A stretch of 64,000 nucleotides of DNA, taken from assembly GCA_037783545.1 (NCBI GenBank), contig JBBELK010000328.1, positions 930,001 through 994,000 of the forward strand, in the 5' to 3' direction. A model generated the notes under the pieces. It was given only the letters and a program-made list of their open reading frames with translations, searched no databases and had not been told where the DNA came from. Origin of the DNA: Henricia sp. BOLD:AAB3569. Lineage: Eukaryota > Echinodermata > Asteroidea > Spinulosida > Echinasteridae. The translations under genes and the position numbers were made by a program. This document shows positions 43,830 through 55,800 of the stretch, piece after piece; within the stretch, counting starts at the first letter, position 1; each line of letters begins with the position of its first letter.

Positions 43830-44390
43830 TTAATTACTTGTACTGTAACACTTATGTAATGCTGCTGTTCCTAATTTTAAAAGTTTTCCAGTCACGTAAA
43901 TAATGTCTTGAAGTTGCTGCTGGTGGGTATCACCATCATGCAATTTGGGAACGACTTTCACCTTCGCGGGTCCATCTCCTATTGGGAATGAGTGGACATG
44001 GGTTGGCTGCTCTCTTCCAAATGCCAAATACACCTCTTCGGGAGAATGATCTAGGGAAAAAAAACAATTAACTAATTTTAAAAAAATTGTTTAATATCCA
44101 TATCTACATTCTTAAAAATCGATGCTTAGAATACAGACGTTAAAAAAAATTTAGACGTTAAAACAAGCGTAATACAATTGTAGATCACTTGATGAATACC
44201 TGGTTGGCATTTGACGCTTGCTCATACGTTTTGGTTCACCGGCGATGTCATCCTGTTTATCCTCAAGCCTCAAATGTAGGTGGAGGTTGGGACAATATGT
44301 GCTGCATCTGAAATCTTCACTTCCTGACCCCTAATGCACCTGGTGGTTGGTGCCTTGTCCCCATCACTGTTGAACTGAAAAATGAATAAC
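43830..44390 (-). pseudogene. Unrecognised repeated coding relic
   Basis: The minus strand has an open segment with SPEEVYLAFGREQPTHVHS, VVPKLHDGDTHQQQ and YVTGKLLKLGTAALHKCYS, ending in TAA at about 43.83 kb. Upstream lie further protein-like fragments (RGQEVKISDAAHIVP) with stops. A second decayed copy of the C-terminal part is at 52.98-53.04 kb, so this is probably a mobile-element protein. I do not recognise the family. Confidence 0.35.
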
Positions 44391-45627
44391 AAGTTAACAT
44401 TAATAATAAATGGCACTAAGGGTTGAGAAGTTGATCAGAATGTTTTTCTTTTTTTGAAAGTGCAAATTTGATGGAGATACCCACATTTTTTAATTGAGAA
44501 AACACTTAGTCTCATATGTTTTGTGCAAAAGGTCGTGAGACATGATGAACGGTATAAATACCGTACACGTTCGCCACTAATTCTTCCTAATAAAAAATAG
44601 TAATAATGTCATAAATGCCCCAGAAAGTGTAAAATTTGGTTAGGAAACACGATAAGAAAATATCAAGTTTTTCTTTGAAAACACTTAGGATTGTTTTTGT
44701 CATGCTCTATAGACTTAGTGCATGGAGTTTCAACTCGCGAACGTGCATGATAGTTTTTCCATGATCAACCACCAAATTCTCTCCGAATTTTTCGACCGTG
44801 ACCGGTCGAGATGTCTTAAAACGGGACGACTGTCGCCGTCACTTGTTCACTGTACCGTGTACACTGCGCTGGTGCCTGGAGTGTGTTTTTCAGTAGTGAA
44901 TTTATGCCACTTAAACCACGAATTAGCAAACACGGACTGCTAGCAACATAAAGCTTACTATACTATTTTTACCTTCATTACTTTTACGAGTAATTTGTTG
45001 CTCATATAGGCCTATATACACAGCAATCTTTCGCGATCCATCGATGAAAATCATGATTGTTGCTGGCCGGCCGGCGCCGCGCCATACACAAAAAGGACAT
45101 TTCAGTCTGGCTCTCTGACATGACGTTAAAATGCCGTATATTTATATTTCACAGGCCTGGATCCCAGACTTAAGGGCCAATCATCAGAGTGGTCGATTTT
45201 ATAGCAGGAAATGCACAAGAAAAATAACACATCGACGATTTAAATTTTGAAACTTGCAGAATTTATTCTATTACAGCATAATGTTAAAACATTTTTAATG
45301 TTATGAGCTACAATTCTAATGGTTGCATAATGTATACATTGACAATGTGCTTCAATTTTCATAAACCTCGCACCCCACAAATAATGGTATGGTCTGTCGC
45401 GAAGTAACAATCGGTTTCCTGTTTAATGCGACGCACTCGTTGTGAATCCGGGGGAAACAAAGTAGTTCTAGCGTAAAAAAACGACAAGAACACGAAAAGG
45501 ACCCTCAGAATTTCTTTTTAACATCGATTTCTACTTTCAACAATAAATAAGGACTCAACTTGTTTCGGTCTGGTTAAGTATTAAAGTCCTACACGGACGA
45601 CGAAATTCCGACTGACCTATAAAGGTC

Positions 45628-45873
45628 TGGAGCCAATTTCATGGCGTTGCTTAGCACAACAATTTGCTTAGCACAGGATTTATTTGCTTTATAAAATGGA
45701 TTACAAGCCATAATTATACACCAACTTGTGTTCTTCGCAAGAGTAGGAGAATACCTTTCAATACACATCACTTACAATTTTGGCTGGCAATTAATCCATT
45801 TTTGCAAAATAAAGCAAACAAATCCTGTGCTAAGCAAATTTTTGTGCTAAGCAACGCCATGAAATTGGCCCCT
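45628..45873. mobile_element. MITE, family 2, copy 2 (intact)
   Basis: About 245 bp. Ends GAGCCAATTTCATGGCGTTG and CAACGCCATGAAATTGGCCC, subterminal TTAGCACAACAATTTGCTTA and its inverse, internal ATTTTGGCTGGCAA. The best-preserved copy of the family in the window. Confidence 0.8.
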
Positions 45874-45924
45874 GTTCGCTTAGCTTCCGCGTCTCGGGCG
45901 TAAAGCCATATGGCAGTTTACGTT

Positions 45925-46370
45925 AGGCTTGGGCGACTCCAGCATTTTCGGAGTCGACTCTGATTCCAAAAAAGAATCGCGATTCCATTCGGAATCGATT
46001 CCATTTTTCGCGGTAAATGGGCGTTTATGTAGGCTACATGTACTTATTGTGCCGACGACGACCCAATAGGCCTATTATTGGCACCGAGTGCAAGAACGTC
46101 CCCGAATTGATGCCGTCCTGTACCACACACACTATTTCTTAATAATGTGGATATGATCAGATGCTATATTCTCACAAAAGTTAGAGTTTTGCCTTTGGAA
46201 TTGCTAGGTAATTTCTGGAATCAGCAAGCTATCACTGGGAATCGAATCTAAATGACAGGGGATCGATTTTTACTGGGAATCGATTCTTCAAAAATGTGGA
46301 ATCGCGATTCCGATTTCTAAAGTGGAATCGATTCTACTCGATTTCGACGTGGAATCGCCTAAGCCTAGTT
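45925..46370. mobile_element. MITE, family 3, copy 2 (GATTCC-rich)
   Basis: Ends TAGGCTTGGGCGACTCCAGC and TGGAATCGCCTAAGCCTA, with arms full of GGAATCGATTCC-type motifs. About 445 bp. The reverse-oriented relative at 54.22-54.38 kb shares GGAGTCGACTCCGAAAATGC. Confidence 0.75.
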
Positions 46371-46879
46371 TACATGTAGATTTGCTAAAATTAAACAAAA
46401 CGTGACCGTGGAAGCCTTTCTCAAATGGAAGATAAAAGTAGTTCCAATTAAGTTATTGAGTTATTGACCAATGCAGTGATTCCGCCCGATATGATAATAT
46501 TTATAAGAAAACGATAACTGAAGTTGAATTTAAAATACATGTATGCCATACTTTTTTTCAAGGGCGCCTTCATGTAGGCTACATGTGAACGAAATTAAGC
46601 CCATGACTATTGTAATATTATGACTCTGTTCGTGTGCAGTAATGACCACAACATCAACATTTACACATTTTTTTAAAGCATGCACATGCAGTTTTTCATT
46701 GTTTTTGTGACCAGCCAAGTGACCAGCCAAGTGGCCAGTAAAAAAAATACGTAAAAGGCACGGCCCTCACTTGACCTAAGACTGCCATGACAGCGCCCTT
46801 GTTTGAATCTAAACGTGTTATCATGTCAGCACCCTTTTTGGGTTGAAGCCTTATTTTTCGTGTGAGTTGCAGTATCTGT

Positions 46880-48450
46880 ATCTGTCAAATACTGCAACAA
46901 TCTCCTCGTCAGTTGCAGGCAGCAGGCGCATGCAGCTGGTAGACTAATTTTGATGGTGGGCCCCCTTAAAAACGAGGACAGTTGCATCTCATTGACCTTG
47001 GTCTTAAATGTCTCAACTGAAACAGCCTCACGAGTCGTTGCAGGTAAGGTTCCATCCAGTCGATGGGTGGATGAATGAGAAAGCGGATGATTTTACATTT
47101 GATTCGATATTTTGAGGTTGATCTGCCCAGCTCAATTTATGGTTTCACTCTACCCCCAAGTAGGTATTACTCTTGACAGTCTGCAGAGATACACGATTCA
47201 TCTCGTATAAGCGTACGATGACTGAAAGGGTTTTTCTCGTCAGTGTGATGGACATATAGTATAGCATTTGGTGACATTGAATTTCATTTGCCAGCGGGAC
47301 TCCCACCAGTTGCATAGTGTATTTATATCATTCTGCAACTCTGCAACTCTGCAACTCTGCTGTCTTGTTGGTTCTTTTATTTCACGGTACAATTAAGATG
47401 CAGTCGTCTGCTTGGAGTATCACTTGTGACGTAATACCATTGGGTATAGGACATTAATATGAACAATAACGGCCCAAGGACCGTGCCTTGTGGTACCCCT
47501 GATGTCACGTCGATGGATGATGATGAAATCCCCTCTATAGAACGACCTGTTGAGACCTCTTTGTGAGAAAATTACATTTATGAAGGGCACAGGTAATACC
47601 AGCTTGTTTGAGTTTCAGCAAGCGCCTTTGGTGAGGAACAAGGTCGAAGGCCTTGCTGAAGTCCATGATTATGACATCAGCCTGCCCTGGTTGTCAAGAA
47701 TGTTTGCAAGGTCATTTACCGTTAGGGCTAGCTGAGTTTCACAACCGACGGCGGCCTTTGCGAAAACCATGTTGTTCGTCATTCAGAACAGCATGCTCTT
47801 CGAAGTGACTAATTATGTTCGAGTATAAGCTTACAGGGAACATATATATGTCAAAGATATCGGTCTGTATACATGTAGTTTGCTGGCCGGATCAGAGCGG
47901 TTTCCCGTTTTAAAAACAGGAGATACATTCGCCTTGAGCCAATCAGGAGGTACCTCTCCTGTGTGTAGTGATTTCTGATAGATATGCTGCAGCAGTGGAG
48001 CGACACAGTCGGCGCACTCACCGTATATGGGTGACTTATAATGTTATCTATATAGACCCGGTGCTTTCTGCGGTTTTAACTCTTTCACAAGCTTTACTAC
48101 AATGCCCGAGATTTGAACTGGGAGGCATAGAAGGAGTTTCCCCACTACTCATAGTCGGTATATTACTAGGCCTACAGTTTTCGTTTGTGAAGACATACTG
48201 AAATTGTCTAATAAAATAAGGGAATCTGCTTTCTCAAGTGCAGACATAGCGATACCACTTGCAGTGCTAAGAGCTGACATACCAGTAGAACTCTGTCTCA
48301 GACTCTTTATGTATAGCTCCAGAATGGCTTGGTGTTCCTATAATAGTATAGTCAGGTTTTCACCGACTTCATCTAAGAGTTCAGTACGAGATTTTCTAAG
48401 ACCGCGGTCAGAGAAACGACGAAGCTGTCGAAATTTATGCCTATCAGAGT
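46880..48450 (-). mobile_element. Decayed LINE reverse transcriptase, second family
   Basis: On the minus strand, in broken frames, one reads PDWLKANVSPVFKTGNRSDP, then MDFSKAFDLVPHQRLL (motif A), then SGVPQGTVLGPLLFILMSY (motif B), and near the left end GTLPATTREAVSVETFK, the common C-terminal block of such elements. Motif C is lost. Many stops and frameshifts make it old. Unlike the 15.3-19.6 kb LINE in motif details. Confidence 0.75.
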
Positions 48451-48454
48451 CCAG

Positions 48455-48730
48455 ACCTGTATTTATTTATTTACCACATCCAACAGCGGAAGGACCGACA
48501 ATTACAGGAATGGGATCAATTAACATATTCAAATAACTATCAACTTCTAAGTTGAATTAGAAACGGCCAGAGACACCGGGGAATCCCTCCCCTTGCTCTT
48601 CACGAAAGTATGCTCTGGGATCTTTAAAGTGCGTTGGACCAACGGCTTTACATCCCTTCCGAAGGACGGAACAAGTGTGATTAAGTGCCTTGCTCAAGAG
48701 CACAAGTGCCACAACCCGTCACGGCCCGGT
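48455..48730 (-). mobile_element. SINE copy (6.04 kb family), reversed
   Basis: The reverse complement has TGACGGGTTGTGGCACTTGT, CTCTTGAGCAAGGCACTTAA and, at the end, CTGTAATTGTCGGTCC, GCTGTTGGATGTGG and AAATAAATAAATA, the same body and tail as at 6.12-6.24 kb. It retains about 100 internal bases (Lys/Phe-like spacer) missing from the 6 kb copy. The tRNA head is absent or decayed. Confidence 0.65.
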
Positions 48731-48987
48731 ATCAATTTATCACTTAGTTATTTTATGCATTATTTTATTGATAAATTATTTATTTTATTTTCTATTCTGT
48801 GTGCTACATGTAGCTCTTGAAGTTAGGATCGACAGGCTTTCGAGTCAAAGGGTTTCACTATACTATTGTCAGTCCTGGCCAACTTGGATATAGGGTTGTT
48901 ATCTTAATTGTTTAGTGCATTTTTTGGATTTTGGAATAATAAGGTCAATATGCATAATGTTCTTGAATACGCCCCGTTATATGACAC

Positions 48988-49058
48988 CGCCCCCCCCCCC
49001 CCCCCCCCCCCCACCCCCTCCCCTCCCCCCCCCCCCCCCCACCCCCTCCCCTCCCCCA
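48988..49058. repeat. Poly-C / CCCCTCCCCT simple repeat
   Basis: About 70 bases almost purely C, broken by ACCCCCTCCCCTCC. Length is likely to be unreliable in the assembly. Open frames across it are artefacts. Confidence 0.9.
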
Positions 49059-49315
49059 GAATTTTACTTTGAGGTGAATCGGACCGTTTTTCTTTGAAAG
49101 GGATGTGAATGGCAACATGTATCTGCAGATGAAGGGGAAGGTGGACATGTTGAAGGCGTAGGTGCATAAGAGCAAGGTAATAAGACATCCTTCTTGAATA
49201 ATTTCCTTCTTGAGTCATTCCAGAAGAAATCCTGGCTTACCATTCATCGGACTTTTACCGATTATCCTTTTTGTCGTAACTTGTGAAAATGCCATTTCAA
49301 CTGGAGATTTTCATT

Positions 49316-49400
49316 AAAGGCACAGGCTCGTCAGCAATGTGCGCGCACCAAATTCATGCCACGAAACACGCAGCTCCGCAGCTCCAGCGCAATGGGATGT
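49316..49400. mobile_element. Half copy of a GGCACAGGCTCGTCAGCAA MITE
   Basis: Matches the left half of the palindrome at 57776-57905 (AAAGGCACAGGCTCGTCAGC, then CGCGC, CAAATTCATGC and GCAGCTCC). Confidence 0.55.
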
Positions 49401-49677
49401 TTAAGGTACCATTGGAAAGCTGATGATTTCCTTTTTATTGGTGAACCACCTATAAATTGTCAAATTAAAAAACATCGGCATAATAACCTCCTGAACTTGG
49501 ATTACCTTTTTTTTATGCACCCTGTAGGCCTATACATGTAGTTCAAAAAAATAAATAACTGGTTGATCATATCACGTCTTGAAGTGGCTCAAGCTAAGCG
49601 AACGCACCCGAGAGGTCGAGAGGGGGCGCCCTTGTACCGCATCCGGCCGCGCGTCCACGTGCTGCGCTGCTGCTGCA

Positions 49678-49829
49678 ATGATGTGTAAAAATGAAAATCT
49701 AAAAATGGAGCAGAAAAGTACAAAACGTAAACGTGTAGCCAAAAATCGAAAGAAAGCATGGCGAAAGTATTCTAAAATAGAAGATGTAGAAGACTTTCTG
49801 GAGGAGCAGAGACAACAGTTGCGCACGGG
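49678..49829 (+). CDS. NOP53: NOP53 first recognised coding exon
   Basis: Candidate starts are ATG 49678, 49681 and 49705, all in frame. Upstream sequence is CpG-rich and lacks a good acceptor, as a first exon would. It encodes STKRKRVAKNRKKAWRKYSK and IEDVEDFLEEQRQQLRTG. The donor is GG|GTAAGA in phase 2. The alternative is entry by splicing from 40471 to 49716. Confidence 0.85.
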
Positions 49830-52800
49830 GTAAGAACAACAAGGCCATCGGAATGAAAGTCATAGAATACCGTCCGGAAGATTTTAAAAACACATGAGGC
49901 TTTTTTTCATTATTCATTTTTCATTATTTTGTAAAACAGGTGCCCGAGGGGTACATAGACAATGTATGTGCTGCCCTAGCTAAGATAATCTCAGCTCTTT
50001 TTTTATCATTTTTCATTGGGATGTGGTCTTTTAGCAGTAGAGCTGAGAGAAGTTAAGAACATGAACCAGCCATCGCAAAACAAATGTGTCATTTTCTCAC
50101 CGTGACACACTAATTCCCCCTAAAACTCGCCCAAACCTTGCCAGGCATAACCAGGCACTACGCAGGTCCTTGAGGGAAATAACCAGCCACGATGATTATT
50201 TTGCCAACAATTCTAGCGAAACAAACCGGTATGCTCACAGCCTAGCCGTTGTCATGTTGTGTTCAAAAATTCTATCTGCCTAGTCTGTGTACAAAGGAAT
50301 ACCAATGCGCATTGGTTACTAGACGTGATACGTACGCCGGTATGGGTATTTTCCTATACCTTCACCGTTGAAGGTATTGTCGGTATGCATACGTATTGCG
50401 CTATTGAACGTGCCCCGGGACTTCAGTCGGATTTGCAGTCTCGCGCGGCTACACCGACACGAACAGTGGAATTGTGTGTCAGCACTTGGATCTCGCGCTC
50501 AAGACTATCGTCTGCCGTCTGATTTCGAAAAATCTGGTTGATTGGTCGGAATTTCTTGGTTTGGCGCCATAGATCGATTTCTTTCATGAACAAGTATTGA
50601 AAGTACGTTGAAGTTCCACATTTTTTTGAAATAATGAACATTTTTTGAATAATGAAAAATTTCGGCGGCGGCCATTTGGTCATGCGGGCGGAGGACGGTA
50701 TTCTATGACTTTCATTCCGATGGCCCAACTTATTACGCTTTACAAAAATTACGTGGCCCTGGCCATGCTGGCGCCGTTTCAAACCCCAAATCTGTGGCAA
50801 ACTCACGCAAATGAAATTTGTCCCTTGGCTCTGATATTTGCTCAATAGGTGCACTCGCCCCAATGTTCAAATATTCCGAAGAGTACGCATCGATCCGATG
50901 TCTAGTTTCGGTGAAATCGTGGGGCAAAATTTAGACCCTCCGTGCGAAAATACAGACTGTTTGCCCCAAAATCAAGTATGCGCATGCGCGAGAGAGCGGA
51001 GAGGTCAACAATAGACTGGTTTTCTGTGCTAACATTTACTTCCCTTTGTCGTATACGAGAAGGGGAAGTAAATATGAGGACAGAAAACCGGTCTAGCTTT
51101 TGTTGAGCTTTCCGCAAGCTTTGTGTACGCAAGTTTTGAGAGTATTACGGCCAGGGCAGTATGTAGAATGTGCAGAGATTGTGATCGTTTCAGTTGCGGT
51201 TTCTTTTTAGAATAGCCAAAAGAACTTTGAGGTAAACAGAGGCTCTCGTACAGGAATTTCGAGTTACGGAGGTATATTTGTGTACACAAAAGCCTATTTC
51301 TTTTGTCGGGAATGTGACATTACTTTGAGGTAAACGGAGTTTCAAGGTGTCCGGTTTCGACTTATCGAGATTTTACTAGTGTCATGATGCTGTTCTTGTG
51401 TTTTGCTCATACATGTACACGAAGTGCAAGTCGAAAAGTGCTTAATAAAATAATAGCATACTAGGCCTTAGACAGAATGATTCTGTCCCTACGGGATTTC
51501 CCGTAGGGACAGAAGGTACCCCTTTCATACAGTGGATTGTTGTCATTTTGCCTCGAAATTAGAATCACACCCAACTATTTCCAGCTAGTTGTTTCCTGTA
51601 GTGGTTTTAGATATTCTTGATTAGAAGACAAATAAAAAGCACTACTTACATTGCCGTTTTTGAATCCAAAACGTCTATTTCCGACAATCTTCGACGAAGA
51701 AATTTTTCGGACTCCTTATCACGATAAAAACGATTGCAAACGTGTAGTTGTGCATTGACGGACGCCCAAAGAGAACGTCAAACGAAACTGTACATTGTAT
51801 GCCGCGCCGTATAAATGCGCGTGACATAAGGGTCATTCCGTGTCAACTCGGCCACCCATGTATATGACACCTCAGATTTTGCTGAAACTTTTTTCAAAAA
51901 TACTTTAGGTTACCATACTAAGGAATCCCAAGTTTTAGCTCAATATCTTTAATGGTTTTTGCAGGACAACCTTTTGAAATTCGAGTGTCGGGTCCTTTTT
52001 GACAAATTGTGAATTGCTCATATCAATGCAGTTCGTAGCATCTTTGAAGCCCCATAACTTCTTTTCTAATAGTGATAGGAAGCTAACATTTGGTTTCCCT
52101 GTAGACTCCTGCCCGGATTGCAAGATTCTGCAGTCTGAATCAATAAGTTGTATTATTTAAGGGAGAGGTGGACCCCCAAAAATCCTAATTTCTGTAGGGG
52201 CGCTGACTAATTTTCAAATGTTGGAGGTCCCTTGGTCTGAGTTCATTTACTTTTTCTGGTTGGAATGTGGTTTTTCTTGGTATTTGGGAGCTTTTCCACC
52301 ACCAGAATGGTTTTCAGGACTATAGTGCCACTGGTAGGGAAATTGTGGGGGTCTAAAAACCACGTCAGATCAAAATTACCCTTCTGACCCCCAAATTCAG
52401 ACTCCAAGATGACCATGTGGGCACATGATGACGATGATGAGACTTTCACCAGACAAACATACGCATTCATTCATTCATAAAATGAAATAAAAAGTTTGAT
52501 TATCAGCCTCCTTCATTATAAACACAATTTTTGAAAATATGCATTATCGGACCCTTTATACATGTAATTAGTGTTAAATGAATAGTAAAGAAAATCAGCA
52601 GATGATTTTTAAAAAAAAAAAACACCTTCAGTTGGCAATTTCTTCCACGAAGGTACCATTTTACATGAAAAAAAAATCATGTGGCATTTGTAAATTCGTG
52701 AAGCAAAATGTTTGGTAACTGCAAATAATGTATTGGGGCTTTTAGTGAGAAACTTAACAAGTGCCTAACCGTAGGGCAAAATGTAGGTAAACAAATCCCC

Positions 52801-55800
52801 ACCCATTGGTGCAAAACATGTATGTTTTGCTCCCATGTGCGCTGATTTTGATGTGATTATTATGCTATTCTCTCCTACATGTCCTACGGTAAACACAGTA
52901 TTGATTCTGTACTTCACATCTGCTGCGTGCACCACATAGCAACAACAAATTTGTCTCGTCAAGTGGATACTATGTGTCTATTTTTTAGTTATGTAATGCT
53001 GTTGTTCCCATTTTTAAAAGTTTTCCAATCATGTAATCTGTCCTTAAAAAGTATCAATACGACCTCTTAGGAAGGGTAGTCCGGGAAGAGGGGTTTGGGG
53101 AGGGGGTGCTGGTGGTGGAAGAAGAAAGAGGAAGGGGTGAGGGGGAGCAGTTGTATGCAGTTAGCTAATTGAACATTTATTTAAAAGTAATAAAAGCTCA
53201 TGTACTTCATACCTGTCACATGCACCACATAGGGGGTAGCAACAACAAATTAGTCAGGTCTGTATGTGAAAGGAAATACATAAATACAACAGACGCTATT
53301 CACAGGAAACACAAAAGGCTGATTGTCACCTAATCCTACTTGACCTAGTTTCTCTTCTTTGAAATTTCTGTTGAATTACATGTAAAAAGGGTCCGATAAT
53401 GCATTTTTTCAAAAATTATGTTTATAATGAAGGAGGCTGATAATCAAACTTTTTATTTCATTTTATGAATGAATGAATATGTTTGTCTAGTGAAAGTCTC
53501 ATCATCATCAGGTGCCCACATGGTCATCTGGGAGTCTGAATTTGGGGGTCAGAAGGGTAATTTTGATCTGACGTGGTTTTCAGACCCCACAATTTCCCCA
53601 CCAGTGGCACTATAGTCCTGAAAACCATTCTGGTGGTGGAAAAGCTCCCAAATACCAAGAAAAACCACATTCCAACCAGAAAAAGTAAATGAACTCAGAC
53701 CTAGGGACCTCCAAAATTTGAAAATTAGTCAGCACCCCTACATAAATTAGGATTTTTGGGGGTCCACCTCTCCCTTAAATAATACAACTTATTGATTCAG
53801 ACTACAGAATCGTGCAATCTGTACAGGAGTCTACAAGCAAACCAAATTTTAGCTCCATATCACTTATAAAATAAGTTATGGGGCTTCAAAGATGCTACGA
53901 ACTGCATTGAGCAATTCACAATTTGTCAAAAAGGACCCGACACTCGAATTTCAAAAGGTTGTCCTGCAAAAACCATTAAAGATATTGAGCTAAAACTTGG
54001 GATTCATTCGTATGGTAACCTAAAGTATTTTTGAAAAAAGTTTCAGCAAAATCTGAGAGGTGTCATATACGAGATATCTGGATATTGGCTGTTTTGACAC
54101 GGAATGACCCATAAGAGCGCCACCCGTACTCTCATTGGGCCTCCGTCATGTCCGTAGAGGCACACCAACTGTACGTTCGAAAAAAAAGACCACGTCGAAC
54201 TTTGGCGCGACTCCACACTAGAATCGATTAGAATGAGTTGTCCTGGACACAATAAGAAATCGCAATGTACACGTATGTTTTCATACGAAAAATGGAATCG
54301 ATCTGGAATATAATTTTAATTCTTTTTTGGAATCGGAGTCGACTCCGAAAATGCTGGAGCGCCCCCAAGCGTTAAGCCTAGCCAACTTTATTTTAGCTGG
54401 TCACATCGTAACAACAGATTTTCTCGTCGAAGATTGTCGGAAATAGACGTTTTTTATTGAAAAACGTCAATGTAAGTAGTTCTTTTTTGTTTGTTTTTCA
54501 ATCAAGAATATCTAAAACCAATGCAGGACACAACCAGCTGGAAATATTTGGGTGTGATTCTAATTTCGAGGCAAAATGACGACAATCCACTGTATGAAAG
54601 GAAAGCTCACTGACTAACTAGGCCTATGTCTTTGTCGTTGCTTAATTGTATTTTTGTGTGACAAATTGCTCTAAGAATTTTGTTAATTTCATATGTAATT
54701 TCTACAGAGGATTGGCCTGCGAGAAGACAGATGAAGCCTTGTTCTTTGTAGACAAGTCCGTGAGTAAACCTGGCAGGACAAGAAAAGGTGAGGAGCAGTC
54801 AGAATTCACTGGTAGAGTCGTGACGTCACATCGAGGTCACTGGACCATACTTTTTTTGCTGATATATGTTTCTGTTTGGTGGCATGGGTGACTTTCAAGA
54901 TCAGCACTTTTTTTTTCCCATCAAAATCGAATCTTTAGGCAAGTCTTTTTACAGGAAATTGCCATTTTTTTGTAAAATCAAAATCTCTACACGTTCTACA
55001 TACCTCCCTGGCCGTAAGACTCTTAAAACTTGCGTACACAGGTTCATTTTTCTCAAATTCACAAACTCACCTCGCGTGCGTGCAGAACCATGTCATACAT
55101 GGCCGCTGGCTGCCGCATTGAATTATGGAATGACACCATGGCTCGATCCGAATTAGTGGCTTTGGCTGTTGCTGTGGCTGTTGCTATGGACGGACAATAA
55201 AAATCAATTATGGGTGGCCATGTATGACATGGTTCTGCACGCACGCGAGGTGAGTTTGTGAATTTGAGAAAAATGAACCTGTGTACGCAAGTTTTAAGAG
55301 TATTACGGCCAGGGAGGTATTTTAAAACGTGTAGAGATTTTGATTTTACAAAAAAAATGGCAATTTCCTGTAAAAAGACTTGCCTAAAGATTCCATTTTG
55401 AGCAACGATTTTGATGGGGAAAAAAAGTGTTGATCTTGAAAGTCACCCATGCCGCCAAACAGAAGCATATATCAGCAAAAAACAGGCCTGGGTGCCTTCA
55501 GTATTTGGAAGTAACTGGACCATTGCTATGGTCACTGGTTCACACTCACCGGTTTACGCTCACCGGTTTACGCTCACCGGTTTACGCTCACCGGTTTACG
55601 CTCACCGGTTTACGCTCACCGGTTCACGCTCACCGGTTCACGCTCACTGGTTCACGCTCACCGGTTCACGCTCACCGGTTCACGCTCACCGGTTCACGCT
55701 CACCGGTTCACGCTCACCGGTTCACGCTCACCGGTTCACGCTCACCGGTTCACGCTCACCGGTTCACGCTCACCGGTTCACGCTCACCGGTTCACGCTCA

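Noticed and set aside
48904-49218. Gly- or Pro-rich proteins
   Set aside because: They are translations of a poly-C/poly-G simple repeat.
50423-50863. 146-codon minus-strand frame
   Set aside because: It crosses the arm of an inverted-repeat element and has no family features.
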